Shown here: piece after piece, positions 13,401 through 25,100 of the stretch | How the letters are laid out: every line of letters starts with the position of its first letter | Position numbering within the stretch: position 1 is the first letter of the stretch | NCBI RefSeq assembly: GCF_036669915.1 | Contig: NC_089325.1 | Coordinates: forward strand, 5,787,400-5,851,399 | Source of the DNA: Pocillopora verrucosa | Taxonomy: Eukaryota; Cnidaria; Anthozoa; Scleractinia; Pocilloporidae | Length of the DNA stretch: 64,000 nt | Direction: 5' to 3' | Translations under genes and position numbers: made by a program | The notes under the pieces: model-generated | Seen by the model: only the letters and a program-made list of their open reading frames with translations | Told to the model about the DNA's origin: nothing | Database searches by the model: none

Positions 13401-16400
13401 TCTACGATAACCATAACAATAAAAACAAAATTAGTATACAGCCCAGCTTTTACCTGAACAAGCTAATGGCTGATAACCTGTTAACATCTGATAACAATTA
13501 CAATCTGATTCTTGTTTCCCCCATCTAGCTTTGATACTTTTCCTCATAACTTTTTTAAGAGAATTTTGTGACTTTTCAGGTGAAGTGAAAATCACACTAT
13601 AAAGTTGAATCAAGGTTTACTATGAACAGCAATCCCTTCTTGGATAATGTTTTTTCTTTATTCTGAGGAGAAATTTCCTGCTTATCAATGTAGAAAAATT
13701 GGGAAAGGTTTGAAACATCTCTATTAAGAATTCAACACTTTTGAGCAGAGCTGATGAATCTCGCAGATCAGGTTAAATTGCAAGTGCTTGATAAACTTGC
13801 TGCTTGATTTCCAAATTCAAAATGCTTCCATGTAAGGAGGAATTCCTTAAAAAAATCTCACCTCATAAAACGAAACAGTGACAAAAAACTGCTTGCTTGG
13901 TGGAGCTTCATCAATATGCTTGAACAGCTCTTGGTTAAGCTGAAGTGTAAGAAATCATGCAGTTGATAAATTTTTAACCATCCTTTAGTGGACATTGGGG
14001 GAGAAGGAGTGGCCCAAGGATGAACATGCCAGATGCCAGGTCAAGACACCACAGTTCAAGAGGCTATGACTTTATGTTGTGTCGCAAGACACTTACCTAT
14101 CAATGTGCCTCCCTCTACCAAGGAATATAATTGGGAAGGGAAGCTGTACAAAATGCTACAGGTAAAGTATAGCAAGGCTACATGCACATCATTTTGACAA
14201 GGATTATTATTTTAAAGTCATTCATCAAGGGCATCTTACCAGTGGAATAATGCCAGGTTCTTCTCCTGTTCCTATCATTGTGTATGTTTTACCAGTTCCA
14301 GTCTGTAGACATAATGTCGACAAATACCAACCAATGACAGAATTAGAGACATCATCACAACTGTTCAATTTACAATAAATGGATCTCCAGTAAAAGAACC
14401 AGTAACTAGCTTTACATCAACCCTGTGCCACTGCTTATAGCAGTGGTTACCCTTGGAAAGCAGACCAGAGGGGGTTTAAATCTTAAGTCACAGCTTGCCA
14501 CAAGGAGACTTCAACTCATCCAGAAACATGTCCATCAATTTGGCATAGGCTAGGCTCTTGATTGGTTACATGTAAAAGAAAAAGAAGTGGAGAAATGGAA
14601 GGGAGAGGGGGAGGGGGAGAAAGGGGCTACACACCTTAACCCTTTAACTCCCAGATCAAATTTGTTATTCTCCTTACTGTCAACCATACAATTCTTATAA
14701 TGTTAGTTCAGAGAATTCAGTATTGGATCAACTAATTATCCCCAAATTGATATTTTTCTTTATTCTCATCATATATTTGGTTGATATTTTATTGATATTG
14801 AAAGGAGAAATTCTGTCTTGGCTACTCATGGGAGTTAAAGGGTTAAGAGCCCAACCCAATACAGGCCTTGAAATCATCATCTTAAGAACTGTACACTTTG
14901 TAAAGGAATACAAGTTTAGAGTAATTCCAGAAGATGGTGGTATGTTTGTAAGCCTTAAAGGCTAGTCTGGATTCTCAATCAACAATTAATAATCACTATA
15001 CCTTTTAGTGCCATTGAAAAGTTCAAACACTTAAATGTAGGAGAGCTCAAAATAGATATGAAATTTTAATTAAGGCAACAGAGGTATTAGTGGTCACAGT
15101 AGCCTATCAGCCATGGCAAAATTTTTTTTCTTTTAATTGGTACAATAGTTGTTCAAAGGAAGGATTTGCTCAAGACAGGAGGTTACACCAGAAGATATGA
15201 ATTGTCAAATGACAGGGAAGTTTACCACTTAAACTACATAATGACTTTTCTTTTCTAGGAAGGAGAGTGGGTTTGTTCTTAAATGTGTAAAGTTAACATA
15301 CCTGACCATATGCACAGAGGGTTGCATTATAACCTTCTAAAGCTTTCTTCAACAATGGTGCTCCAAGATCATAAAAAATTTGTTCCTTAAGACAACAAGA
15401 AGGTGAAAGTTTAAGACACAAAATTTGTTGTAAGTTATAATTTATATTCTTATTTATCAAATTGTTAATACTAATTGTGATTATATATGCTGCTGTTTAG
15501 TGCTTAGACTACAAACTAATAACTTTTAAATAAATATATAACATAAATAAAAACATATTAGACTAGTATTAATTTCTATTACTTACAGTCTTGGTGTCCC
15601 AAAAGTAGCTATGATTAAAACTGAAGTTATGTTCCTATGAATGAAAATAGTTCAGAGGTGAAAATAAGAATTGTAATAAAATTAATTCACAATATATATA
15701 CAGTACCTCAATGAAGAGGGAAGGCCATCATGTGTTCATGTATGTGTTCATGCTCTAAAAACTTACTCGCATGATAGACTATGAGCACTGCCTCCTGTTT
15801 GACAAAGTCCATCACATGAGTAAAAAAAAAAATCAGTGAATAAAAAACTGATGTTAGTGCACCGTGGGGAGCTTTTGAAGTGCCATGTGCCACAGGAGCT
15901 CAGAGTGAGGCACAGTCTATAGTCCCTTCTTTTCGAGTCCCTCACCCACAGAGCTCCTGCGGTGCATCAATGTCACTTAAAGAGCTTCCCACAGTGCACT
16001 GACATCAATTTTTTTTTTTACTTATGTTCTGGACTTTGCTGCTCTGCTCTTATGATAACTTGTCTTGTATTTTCATAGTTGCATACAAAACCTAATTAAT
16101 TGTAATCATTATCTATAATGATCTTGACAATAATGATGGCAGCAATACAACTATCGTAAGATCTGATTCCTTTGGCACATTGTGACCTGCTGTAGGTGAT
16201 GTTAAGTCCTCACCTTGGTGTTTGTCCCAGGGTGTGGATTGTGTATCACTGTTTTGTCCGCACTCATTTTGACCACTCTAGTGGCAGCCCTTCCCTTTTC
16301 ACTCTCTGTTGAGTGATAATGATTATTAAGTTAGACCATGGTCACTAAAATAAATTGAGTCACATGAAGGAGGATAAAATGATAGCATTCAAGCATTGTA

Positions 16401-18410
16401 GATCTTGAGGCTGTCTCTGATTTGGTAAAATTTTCTCTTGGCATATTACTCAAACACCCTAAGAAGTACCCAAGGTACCTTTCAGTTTCCAGTTCCTAAT
16501 CCTTTAAATTCCAGAAGTAATTAAAACACAGTTTCTGCTAACAATATCCATGAATTATCCAGAAAATGAAACAGGTAATGAGAATTCTCAAACTTATCAG
16601 GCAGCAATTGTCACCTTGATTTAACACCAAATTCTTGTAACTGATTTACAAAGAAATGTGTGGCAGCAAGAGGGGAGAATTGACAAACAGATCTTAAGAG
16701 TTAAAGGGTTTTAAAAAAGGGATTTATTATAGAGGGGAGCTCATCAGGGAGGAAATTCATCTAAACTTACTGAGGACCAAGACAATTCTCATTATTTTTT
16801 TGCTTCTGAACTGTTGCTCAAATTTAATGACAACTGTGTATAGTAAACATTGCTGTAGTTGAAAATGTACAATGTCTAAAACAAAAACCAAAACAGGATT
16901 TCAACTGCAAGCAAATCTTACACATGGAAGGCTAAATAGCCCAAATAAAATCTAATAGCACTATCCATTGAGAGGTTTTGGTCAAGGAGGATTGACAGAA
17001 AGGGGTCTTGTCAGATACTCAAAATTCTGGATGGGGAGGGTGGATTAGAGAGAGGGCAGCCTACTGCAGAGAAGTTTCAAGAACTTTTTCTATATTAAGT
17101 GGCTGTTAAAGGTATAATAAGGTGGCTGTGCCATCAAAGGGAAAAAAACTAATGCAAGAGCCTGCTCACAGGTTAAACAGAATAACAAGAAATCTTACAA
17201 ACAAAGGGAGACTGTGGATAATTAACGTCATTAAAACCCCAGCCTCAACAGTGAGGGTGCCTATTAGAATACTTGTAGTAAGGGTGTTGTTTTTCCCTCA
17301 GATTGCTTCTTGATCATAGAGCTCAATTGTGTGGGTGAGCATTATCAAGAAAAGGAATGTTGCTAGAGATAAGAACAGATGTTTCAAAAACTGAATAATA
17401 GTTATCACCAGACTCCCATGTGTATAGTAATGGCATTGTTACTACCCCAAAATGGGTCATGGGAGCTTGAGTCTATGATAGGCTAGCCTTATTAGCTTTT
17501 TTTTTATGGGGAGAGGAGGATGGGGAGGGATTTCATCTTGGCTTAGATCGGCCCTTCTAAGTGCTTGTGCTTTTAGGATGGGAAGTGTGTAACTAATTTT
17601 CCACATAACATTTCTCTGAAAACTCAGCACAGTTGCAAAGCCCCAAAAAGGACAAAGAGATGTCTGGCAATTTCGATCAGCTATTTAAAATTTGAATCAA
17701 AGTGTGAAAAAGAACTTTCCAATTTGGTTTCTCAAATAATTTGAATTTATTCATGAATATCATGTTTATATTTTTCCTGTACTAAATATAGTAGGAAATA
17801 GTACACTTAGTATGGAATGATATATTGCTTTCTTTTTTAGAAAGAGATCAAGACGAAAGATAACTAACCAAATTTAACATCCTAAATGTATATTAGCCAA
17901 TCCTTCAAAACACCAAAACAAAACCTAGATCTGATCTGAACTTAATTGATCGGATGAAACCATTGATACTTCTTAGATTCACAGCTGGATCGAGGCCTAT
18001 CATGCTTTAGAATTACCAATTCGACAAAAGCTTGCAGGGTATTATCGACTGAAGCCTACGCATACATCAATCTTCAAAACAACAGCTGTAATTCCTCGAA
18101 CAAAACTTATTCTGTGCCAAACAACAACATTAAGTAGTAAAGATATTGTGCAGACATACAGCCTTATCATCTGATGAAGTTACTGTAGAGTCTCACTCGG
18201 ATCAAGGTTCATCTATTTGAGCTAGAACTTCCATCATACAATAGAATTCCGACATTGACAGAAATCGAAGCTTACTTACCATTGAAGGGCCTACATCGGG
18301 CCGCAACCCGGACATTTGTTCCGCCAGAAGTCTTCATGAAAGAAAAATAAGAATTAGGGCCTTTTCTACGAGATAAAATTTCATCAATCTAAAAAACATG
18401 TAGTTACCAT
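4419..18410 (-). CDS. Kinesin motor protein, 762 residues, 25 exons
   Basis: Microtubule motor with an N-terminal head and coiled-coil stalk. Coding exons in order: 18410-18408, 18331-18280, 16305-16214, 15634-15587, 15385-15302, 14302-14240, 13939-13862, 13401-13322, 12837-12718, 12556-12459, 12358-12295, 11812-11713, 11213-11159, 10870-10788, 10281-10165, 10004-9900, 9528-9439, 9200-9104, 8675-8533, 7849-7790, 7495-7394, 6779-6678, 5784-5680, 5384-5234, 4615-4419. All phases agree. Residues 1-340 are the motor: N-terminal [19 protein letters not shown]-loop GQTGTGKT at 92-99, switch II DMAGSD at 237-242, then [15 protein letters not shown] short lysine run (DSKKKDG) in loop 12 and the neck recall kinesin-3, but no FHA or PH domain follows. 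Residues 341 to about 690 are charged and heptad-like. Switch I is altered: NSGGARSD at 202-209 where NxxSSRSH is usual. The first exon codes only ATG; an in-frame ATG at 18337-18335 would be the start if that intron is retained. The last 25 residues are hydrophobic and could be read-through past a donor in GAAGTGAAC, so the C terminus is less sure. Confidence 0.9.
4748..4840. repeat. Dispersed repeat family 3 fragment (GGCGCGA / ACCAATCACAGAGCG)
   Basis: This carries the motifs ATTGGCTAGAGGGATGGCGC and ACCAATCACAGAGCGAAAC. The same motif pair recurs at 6268-6475 (reverse orientation), 10420-10640, 28370-28625 and 29600-29825, so this is a non-autonomous dispersed repeat of roughly 230 bp. 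I cannot assign its class. Confidence 0.6.
4846..5086. repeat. Dispersed repeat family 2 copy
   Basis: This AT-rich copy carries the segments TTTCCTAAGGTGCTGACAAG and ATGTGTGATTCAGGA. It matches copies at 28136-28312 and 56068-56282 and lies in the last kinesin intron. It is MITE-like, with CTTTACACCC / AGGGTT-type ends. Confidence 0.55.
6268..6475. repeat. Dispersed repeat family 3 copy, reverse orientation
   Basis: This holds CGCTCTGTGATTGGTCCAGA followed by ACCAATCAGATT and two CATTGGCT motifs. It is the reverse complement of the pattern seen at 28370-28625, and it lies inside a kinesin intron. Confidence 0.55.
6868..7051. repeat. Fold-back MITE-like element
   Basis: Two arms of about 85 bases are inverted copies. 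The left arm runs ATGATTTTGGTATTATCAAC to the GTCAGAGC region; the right arm starts GGGCTAACGCGCGAAACGTC and ends ACTCAGTCGATAAAACCAAA. A second copy of the family is at 42168-42356 and a partial one at 31643-31701. Each long element could fold into one hairpin. Confidence 0.75.
7083..7172. repeat. Tandem minisatellite, 30 bp x3
   Basis: Three consecutive 30-base units begin GTATGTGAACGTTTGGTTCT at 7083, 7113 and 7143. The first differs by one base (TTTAGTT for TTTGGTT). It lies in a kinesin intron next to the fold-back element. Confidence 0.9.
8371..8440 (+). pseudogene. tRNA-derived relic
   Basis: This looks like internal Pol III promoter remains: an A-box-like TATCTCAGATGACAGAGC followed after about 35 bases by GGTTTGAATCC (8419-8429), close to the tRNA B box GGTTCGAATCC. 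The expected anticodon stem and acceptor stem do not pair well, so this is a decayed tRNA or the head of a tRNA-derived SINE rather than a working tRNA gene. Confidence 0.35.
10420..10640. repeat. Dispersed repeat family 3 copy
   Basis: This contains CCAATGAGAGCTCACAG, GATTTGTCGAGAGGGTGGCG and ATCAATCACAGAGCGAAGG in the same order as the copy at 28370-28625. A short partial duplicate (TGATGGAGGGTGGCGCAAAT) follows at about 10722-10770. Confidence 0.55.
12045..12224. repeat. Perfectly bounded fold-back MITE, 180 bp
   Basis: The ends are GGTCACTCT and AGAGTGACC, and the two arms of about 80 bases stay inverted copies to a centre at CTCTAGGAAA. Both arms include the ATATGTCGTTA / TAACGACATAT pair and the AGATGTCG / CGACATCT pair. 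It is a non-autonomous terminal-inverted-repeat element in a kinesin intron. Confidence 0.8.
14637..14846. repeat. Dispersed repeat family 1 (TTAACCCTTTAACTCCC ends)
   Basis: The element begins TTAACCCTTTAACTCCCAG and ends GGGAGTTAAAGGGTTAA, so the termini are inverted repeats of about 17 bases. Related copies are at 24931-25146 and 54650-54832. The size (about 210 bp) and ends fit a MITE, and it lies in a kinesin intron. Confidence 0.75.
15820..16030. repeat. Fold-back repeat with A/T-run ends
   Basis: The left arm (run of A, ACTGATGTTAGTGCACCGTG, GGGAGCTTTTGAAGTG) and the right arm (CACTTAAAGAGCTTCCCACA, GTGCACTGACATCA, run of T) are inverted. The short motif GCAGTGCACTGACATC or its kin recurs near 11545 and 50540-50600. 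Confidence 0.6.
16306..18279. other. Large second kinesin intron
   Basis: This nearly 2 kb intron separates the N-terminal exon from the rest of the motor domain. No exon, RNA gene or complete repeat was recognised. It holds A/T-rich sequence only. Confidence 0.5.
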
Positions 18411-19155
18411 TTTCGTATTTTTCACGTAACTCAGGAATTTGTTACTATCTAATCGGCCATATTGTCTCCCCAGCAGGAATATGTGACGTCACGCTCAAAA
18501 CATAGCAACAGTATAAACAGCCTAAACAGCCTGGGAACTAGGAAAAAACTTCCTTATTTATTGTTGCAGTTAAAACAACCACCACTCATAATCTTGTATG
18601 CCCTTTAAGTCACTTTTTTTTATCCAGGTGTGTTTTCTCAGAGCAAATGAAAAAATTGAAAACAAAAACTTGAATCCCAAGATCTTTTTCTGGCCTCAGC
18701 GGTTTCGAGACAAACTTGAAGCCCTTTCATGAACACTTTACCAATCTTATTGCAAGAAATAGTGAGATGAAAAATCCACCCACTCTTGAAACGAAAAAAG
18801 TATACTTTCCGCAACTTTTCCGGGCCTAAAATTGAAGAGGCGGTACTTCAAAGGAGCCTCAATGCATGATTGACAAAAGACTCAAAAATAGTCATGCGCA
18901 ATAGATTCCACTCATTCCTTCAGCGATTCATCGCAAAAACAGGAATCCCACAGGAGGGCAATCTACATGACTGCCATGTAAAGAAAGGAAAGCTTTATTT
19001 TGGGACACCTGAAAGTTAGCTCCACTTTCAATCGGAGGATTAAGGAATGGCCGCGATAAAAGGCATAGTTTGGAAGCTATGTGTCGCACTCTAGAATCTA
19101 GCGGTAGCCATAGTTTCGAGAAAGGGAAAACGCCGCCGCGAGATCTTTCGTTAGA
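18411..19155. promoter_or_regulatory. Divergent promoter between the kinesin and FRMD4 genes
   Basis: The two start codons face away from each other across 745 bases. A full palindromic CRE, TGACGTCA, is at 18484-18491, about 75 bases upstream of the kinesin start. No TATA box is evident near either start. The arrangement allows a shared promoter, but nothing here proves co-regulation. Confidence 0.5.
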
Positions 19156-22100
19156 ATGACTGATGCTCGTAAGCCGCGAAAATGTCAGATTATTATGCTC
19201 GATGAGCGACGTCTCGATCTTCTAGTTCAGGTAAGTTATTGTTTTACACGCTTGGCATTTTACGAAAACTATAAAATGCGGCAGATCGATCGCAGTGAAG
19301 CTAATATTAATCGCGTGAATTTTTCTCCACCTCTCAATTCAGCCCCGGCTGATGTCCTGTGATTTACTTGATTTGGTGGCCTCGCAAGTCGGCCTCCACG
19401 AGAAGGAATATTTTGGTCTTTCATACACCGATGAGACGTAAGTTGATTTGTATTATTCGTATAGCGATCGTAAGGGTTTAAACGTTTTTTATTTACAGCT
19501 GAAGACCATTTACATCTAATGCAAAACGATGTAAACACACATCTGTCATGTCGATTTGATAGATTCAGTGACGGTGCTGCAACCATCCCCTTGCAGCTTA
19601 TACACATTTTCATTTCCAAGCACTGTGCTCATTTATAATATTTTTTTACAGTTAAATAAATTTTTAGCTATTTTACCGATGAAAACTTCGGTGTTCACGT
19701 TTAAGTTACAAGCTTAATCGATATTTCGTAACTTTATCGTGTATTCATTATTATGCAACGTGATTGTGCTCAAACACTTACAACTCTCACATGAAATATC
19801 TAAAAAGCGCTTAGAGCGTTCTCTTCTTTTTCACTTTTACTGCTTGTGCATCAAGGAAGCATTTTTCCTGGTGATGTGTTAATCGCGCTAATTTACGGCA
19901 TGTAATAACTTCATCACCCTCTTCAATAATATGCTTCAGAGCTAGAGTACTCAAGCGGTCTTTCTATGAAGTTTACCATTCTTCAGCAGAATATTTTTTC
20001 AGTGTCTTAAAATTTATTTCGTGCCCCTCCATAGTATTGTTTTTTTGTTTCCTTAGTGTCAGTTTGGACGTTGTCAATCTGCGATGGCAGTCACATTTCA
20101 TCCCATTTTACCTAATACTAATTAAAATGGATTGATGAAATTCTCTTGAGGCCCTCTGTGTATTTTTTAATCTTGCATTCTGAAACAACAACGGCTCTTT
20201 TATTTATAATTAGAGATAAGATATAGCTCTCAAATTGGCAAACAAGGAGGAACGTGTGTCTATTTTCCCGAAGCGTAGCGAATTTTACGGTTTTCAAGAA
20301 GTATGCAACAATCCTAGCAATTTCCTGCATTGGTCGACATATGGTTCGCCTAAAAGGAAATGCGTAAAAATAGCTTTTTGTTTGTCGCCTCGGAAGTCGC
20401 CAGGCTTAGGAAGGGTGCTTTTGGTGGGAAATAAATAATCAGATTAGAGATGATTGTAACCTTTTATTGACGCAAATTTCTATGTATGTGCCAACAAAGT
20501 GCAACTTCCACATCAATATTTCTGGGCCGTTGTCGTTGATCAAACATTGGCATCCAAAATTAGATCATTTCACGTCGATGTAACGTTTTTCTTTATTTCT
20601 TCCTTTCTTATATCAGCATCTCCTTTTTTTATAAACTTCTGCCGTTAAAAAAAACGGCTTTCGGCGGTCGATAAGTTAGTATACTAATTAAATTGTCGAC
20701 TACGTGCTTTTGACCGATGGGTTAAGTGTGGTGATATCATTTATCTAAGCTGTAAATTATATAATTGTGACGCAAACAATCTATGCAACTGATAATTAAC
20801 ATTACTGGAAGTGCATAGTTTAATAAAACTGTTTACAAACAGACAGGCACTGAATTTTTATGCCTTAAACATTTCAAATGATTCACTAAGACGGCTTCAA
20901 CTCAACTGTTTAATTTTCCCAATTATGGACCTATTTAGCAATGATTCTTGCAACAAATGTTGCAAATAACTGGTTATTTTTGTTTCCAACTTAATTTTGT
21001 CAAGCAGGTTGAGTTCTGCTTTGGAAACAGAAGACCTGAATATAAATTTTGATCATTCAGGTGTGTCATGAGTATTTTGACTGAAATTAGACGATGTGGT
21101 TTGAAAAATCTGAACTGGGTTTGAGGCATAGCCAAAATAGTGCTGACATGTAATCACATTTCCTAGGCAAAACCAGGGTATTATGTTCAGTATGGTTTGA
21201 AGCATATTGATGTCATTGTGCATTTCCTTGCATAAATTGATTTGGAACACATTTTAGGTCACCAAGTATAATTTCTGTATGATCAGCTTAGGTGTGAACC
21301 TAATACCATTAGGCACTTGGAGATTACAATTAAATGGGCATTAAAAGGTCAATAGATGAAATGTGTCATGACTCATCTGGTGGTAATTTCTTTCTGTGTT
21401 ATGCTAATGTTTTTTTCTGCTGTTGACAGAATGCTAATTTTGTTTATAATATATTTGACATTTGTAGGGAAATTACATTTTTTTTGTAGGCAAAGAGCTC
21501 AATTACGTTGCTAACTATTCCTAGTTTAGTTCGCTAAGTATTACTCGAACTTAAAATTCTGCCTCATCAACTGTGATATTTGCCGATAAAAAATTTATGT
21601 TCATGGTATTGTGACAGGAATTGATGCATTTAAAAATTGATAAAATGTTTTTTAAGGTTGGATAAGTTTTATTGTTAATCAAATTGTGGCCTGATAGCCT
21701 TTACATAAGGTAATAAAATATAAGGAGTTAACAAATTTATTTTCTCTGGTCTATATTAAATTAAATTAAACCAATTGACTCATTAAGTTCAAGCAAAGTC
21801 CTAATCAGTGGAAAATTAGTTGCATTAGTGTTTGTATGATGTCAAAACTATTTACTGATATTTATTGTCAACGATAAAAATCCATTTTGGAATTATAAGG
21901 TTTTTTTTTTTTTAAATTATATCTTGCAAGTTTGTTAATTAAGGTGCAAGAGTTAGTGTTCAGAATTTTTTATTGCATATTTAGTGGTTGATTTTTTTTA
22001 GCTGTACACATATGTGATAATACTCTTAAAAGAATATGCTTTGTTGTCCTTTGTACATGGCTTAAAGGTGTTAATCATATTATGTATCAACAATTTTGAA

Positions 22101-25100
22101 AATAAACACAGTGTCACTTAATATCATAGTTTGAATTCCATCCCCCTTACTAAATTGTTGAATCTTGCAGATGTGCACGACTGCACTCATGAAGTAGAAT
22201 TTTCTTTACTTTGCAGTTAATTGTTAGTCTTGCTATGTACATACTTTCAAAAGTAGAATTAACAGTAAATTAAAGTTTGACTTAGACCCAGTTCAGAGTC
22301 ATGCTTCTGTCGTGTCAAACTTTATCCAGAAATCAAATTCCACAAAATCATGGCAGAAGCACCGCATCTGAATCAAAATTTCAAATTAAGTTTCATAAAG
22401 AAATTAAGGTTGGGACCGTGTGCTGTGCAACATGACTCATTCAATCAATTGTAATATGTTATTTTGGCAGGATTGCATTTCTGCAGGAAGTTATGACATT
22501 AAATCATTACATGTCCTCAATAAATCCTGAATTTTGTGATATTCTTGCCTGGCATCTGTATCAGAGTCGTGCTTTCCCATGCTATGGTCAATCATAATTG
22601 CAATTAAGTTTTCGGCATATAGAAGTACAACATCTGAACTGGGCCTAAGGGAAATAAAAAAAAAATTCAAGGTCATTACATGTAATCTGTTTTAATCTTC
22701 TCTTTCCTTCTTTCTTCATAGATATTAAATTGTAGTTCTGACTATTTTTTAAATGTTTTGTATCGACAATCAAGAAAAAGTGATCTTTCTTTCCTCTTTG
22801 CTATGCAGAAGTCACCAGACCTGGTTAAGACTTGACAGAAAAGTTCTAGACCATGATCTTCCAAGATATCAAGACCCTTTTCTTTTAGTGTTTTGTGTCA
22901 GGTGAGAACAAATTTAAACATTTGTGTGAATGATAAAATAATCTTTTTTTCATTTCATTTTCAGTTGATATTTATGTACTATAAACTAAGCCATATGTCA
23001 TTTCTCAAAATAATTATGAAAAGAGCCCCGTTTGTAGAATCTGTCTTTTTGGGATTGGAGATTGTTTGGTTTAAAAATAGGCCTTAGTGCAAGATGAGAA
23101 AGGTGAACACTAAATTTGTTTTGAGTCTAAACCAAAAAACCGGAAAGTTTGAATTTAAAGGAGATTTTTTTTTGCTGTCATATTATCAGAAGGGGATAAT
23201 CATTCATGTCTATATGTCTGAATGAGGAATTTCCTTTGAGGCTCGCCACACTTTAGGGCTGATATGGGTGGACACGTCCTTTTCCATGCTTTGTTTCATT
23301 GTTCATACAACAGGAAATAGCATATCATGTAGTAACATTGAGACACAGCAAGACTTTCATGAATGCTCTCAGCTTTAGTTATCCAGTTCTGGCTGGAACG
23401 ACCTGGTTTTTCAGATTTTTCTCTTAAAATATCCATTTCTCTATCATCTCCTTGTTTTATTGGTGCTGCAAATGTAAATTGATATATTTTTTTTTTATAT
23501 TCAGGTTTTTTGTCCCCAATGTTTTGATTTTAAAAGAAACAAGTACTATAGAGCTCTTTTTCCTTCAAGCACGCATTCTTATCTTTAGGGTGAGTAGGAA
23601 GTTGTCTACAGTGTATTGTGTATTCAACTAACAAAAAATTAAAGATCTGGGCTAGATTATATTGTCAAAAAGTTTGTGATAAGCACTATTGTAGATACAA
23701 TTATAATAACTCTTTCTAAGAGTGACACTTAAGAAGCACTCGTGCTGTAGTTAATAAAAAAAAAAAGTATACTTTGGGTTAATGGTTTTTTTTTGTTGGA
23801 CAAGGCAATTAATTCTCTCAATGTCTTAACTCACCCTTCCTCATTATAGGTAAAGCACAAACTGTTGTGAACACTCAGGATTTTCATAACAAAATTTAGT
23901 CTCAGAAGAATACTGTAAAGTAACAGAAAGATTTTCAAATGAATTACACTCTAACATCTGTATTCATATATTTTCTTTACAATATTTCTCATAGTACTGT
24001 GAGGAGATTTTATTTGACAATCAGAAACTTCTTACATTGTTGATCAATTCCTTTATTCTTATAACCTGTATATATAATTCAAGGTTGATACTGTTGGTGG
24101 CCTAAGGATCAAAAATGGTTCATGTCGGCAAAATTCAGCAGCAGAATTCCATGTGATATCTGGAGAATTCTCTGATGTCTACTGCTTCATGTACACTATG
24201 GAGACATGATGTAGTACTGGGGGTGTAATTTTTGATGGACCATCATCAGTTGAAGCTGTTTCAGTAGTGCTCTTAGTCTTTTTGTAGAACAGAAAGGGGG
24301 AAAACACCTAGCACTCATGCAGCTGCTTGTCTTGAGTAGTTCCTTTTCACATGAGTAACATACCACAATAAATTCAGATCTAAAAAAATATTTATTTGAA
24401 TTTTTTTCTAACCTCTTCTCTGTACAATGTTTTTTTTTTCCAGGGTACAATTCAGTGTGATAGTGAAACTGTTTTTGAACTAGCTGCCCTTGCTCTTCAC
24501 GCAACAAATGGAGACTACACCAGGTTCGACATAAAAGCTGTTTAAAATTCTACCTTGAAATTTTCTGCTTGAATTGTTTTTTCTTCCTTGCTGGAGCAAG
24601 TTAACATGCAATTGCTCTCAAAAAAAATGTTTACTAAATTACAATTAATCTCCCTTCAGTGATGAAGCTGCAAGAGCAGATCTCAGGAAATTACCAGTTC
24701 TTCCTACAAGAACACTTAAAGAGCGACCTTCAATTACACTCTGGTAGGTTAATGTACAGACTTCTTTTGACCATTTGCTACAAATACATACATGAACAAG
24801 CTGAAAATGTTTCAGACTGACAAAGTTAGGAAGATGTAAGAATTATGTATGAGTTGTTCCTCAAGTTATGAGAAACTGTTTCTTGAGGGTTGTGACATTG
24901 TTCAAGGCATGGGTATAAGGGTCCAGAATTCTTAACTCTTTAACTCCCATGAGTGACCAAGACAGAATTTCTCCTTACAATGTCAATGCAATGTCAAGAA
25001 GACAAGTAATGAGAATAAAGAAAAAATAATAAGTTAATGGATTATAAGTTGATCCAATACCAAATTCTCCAAACTAACATCACAAGAACTGTATGGCAGA

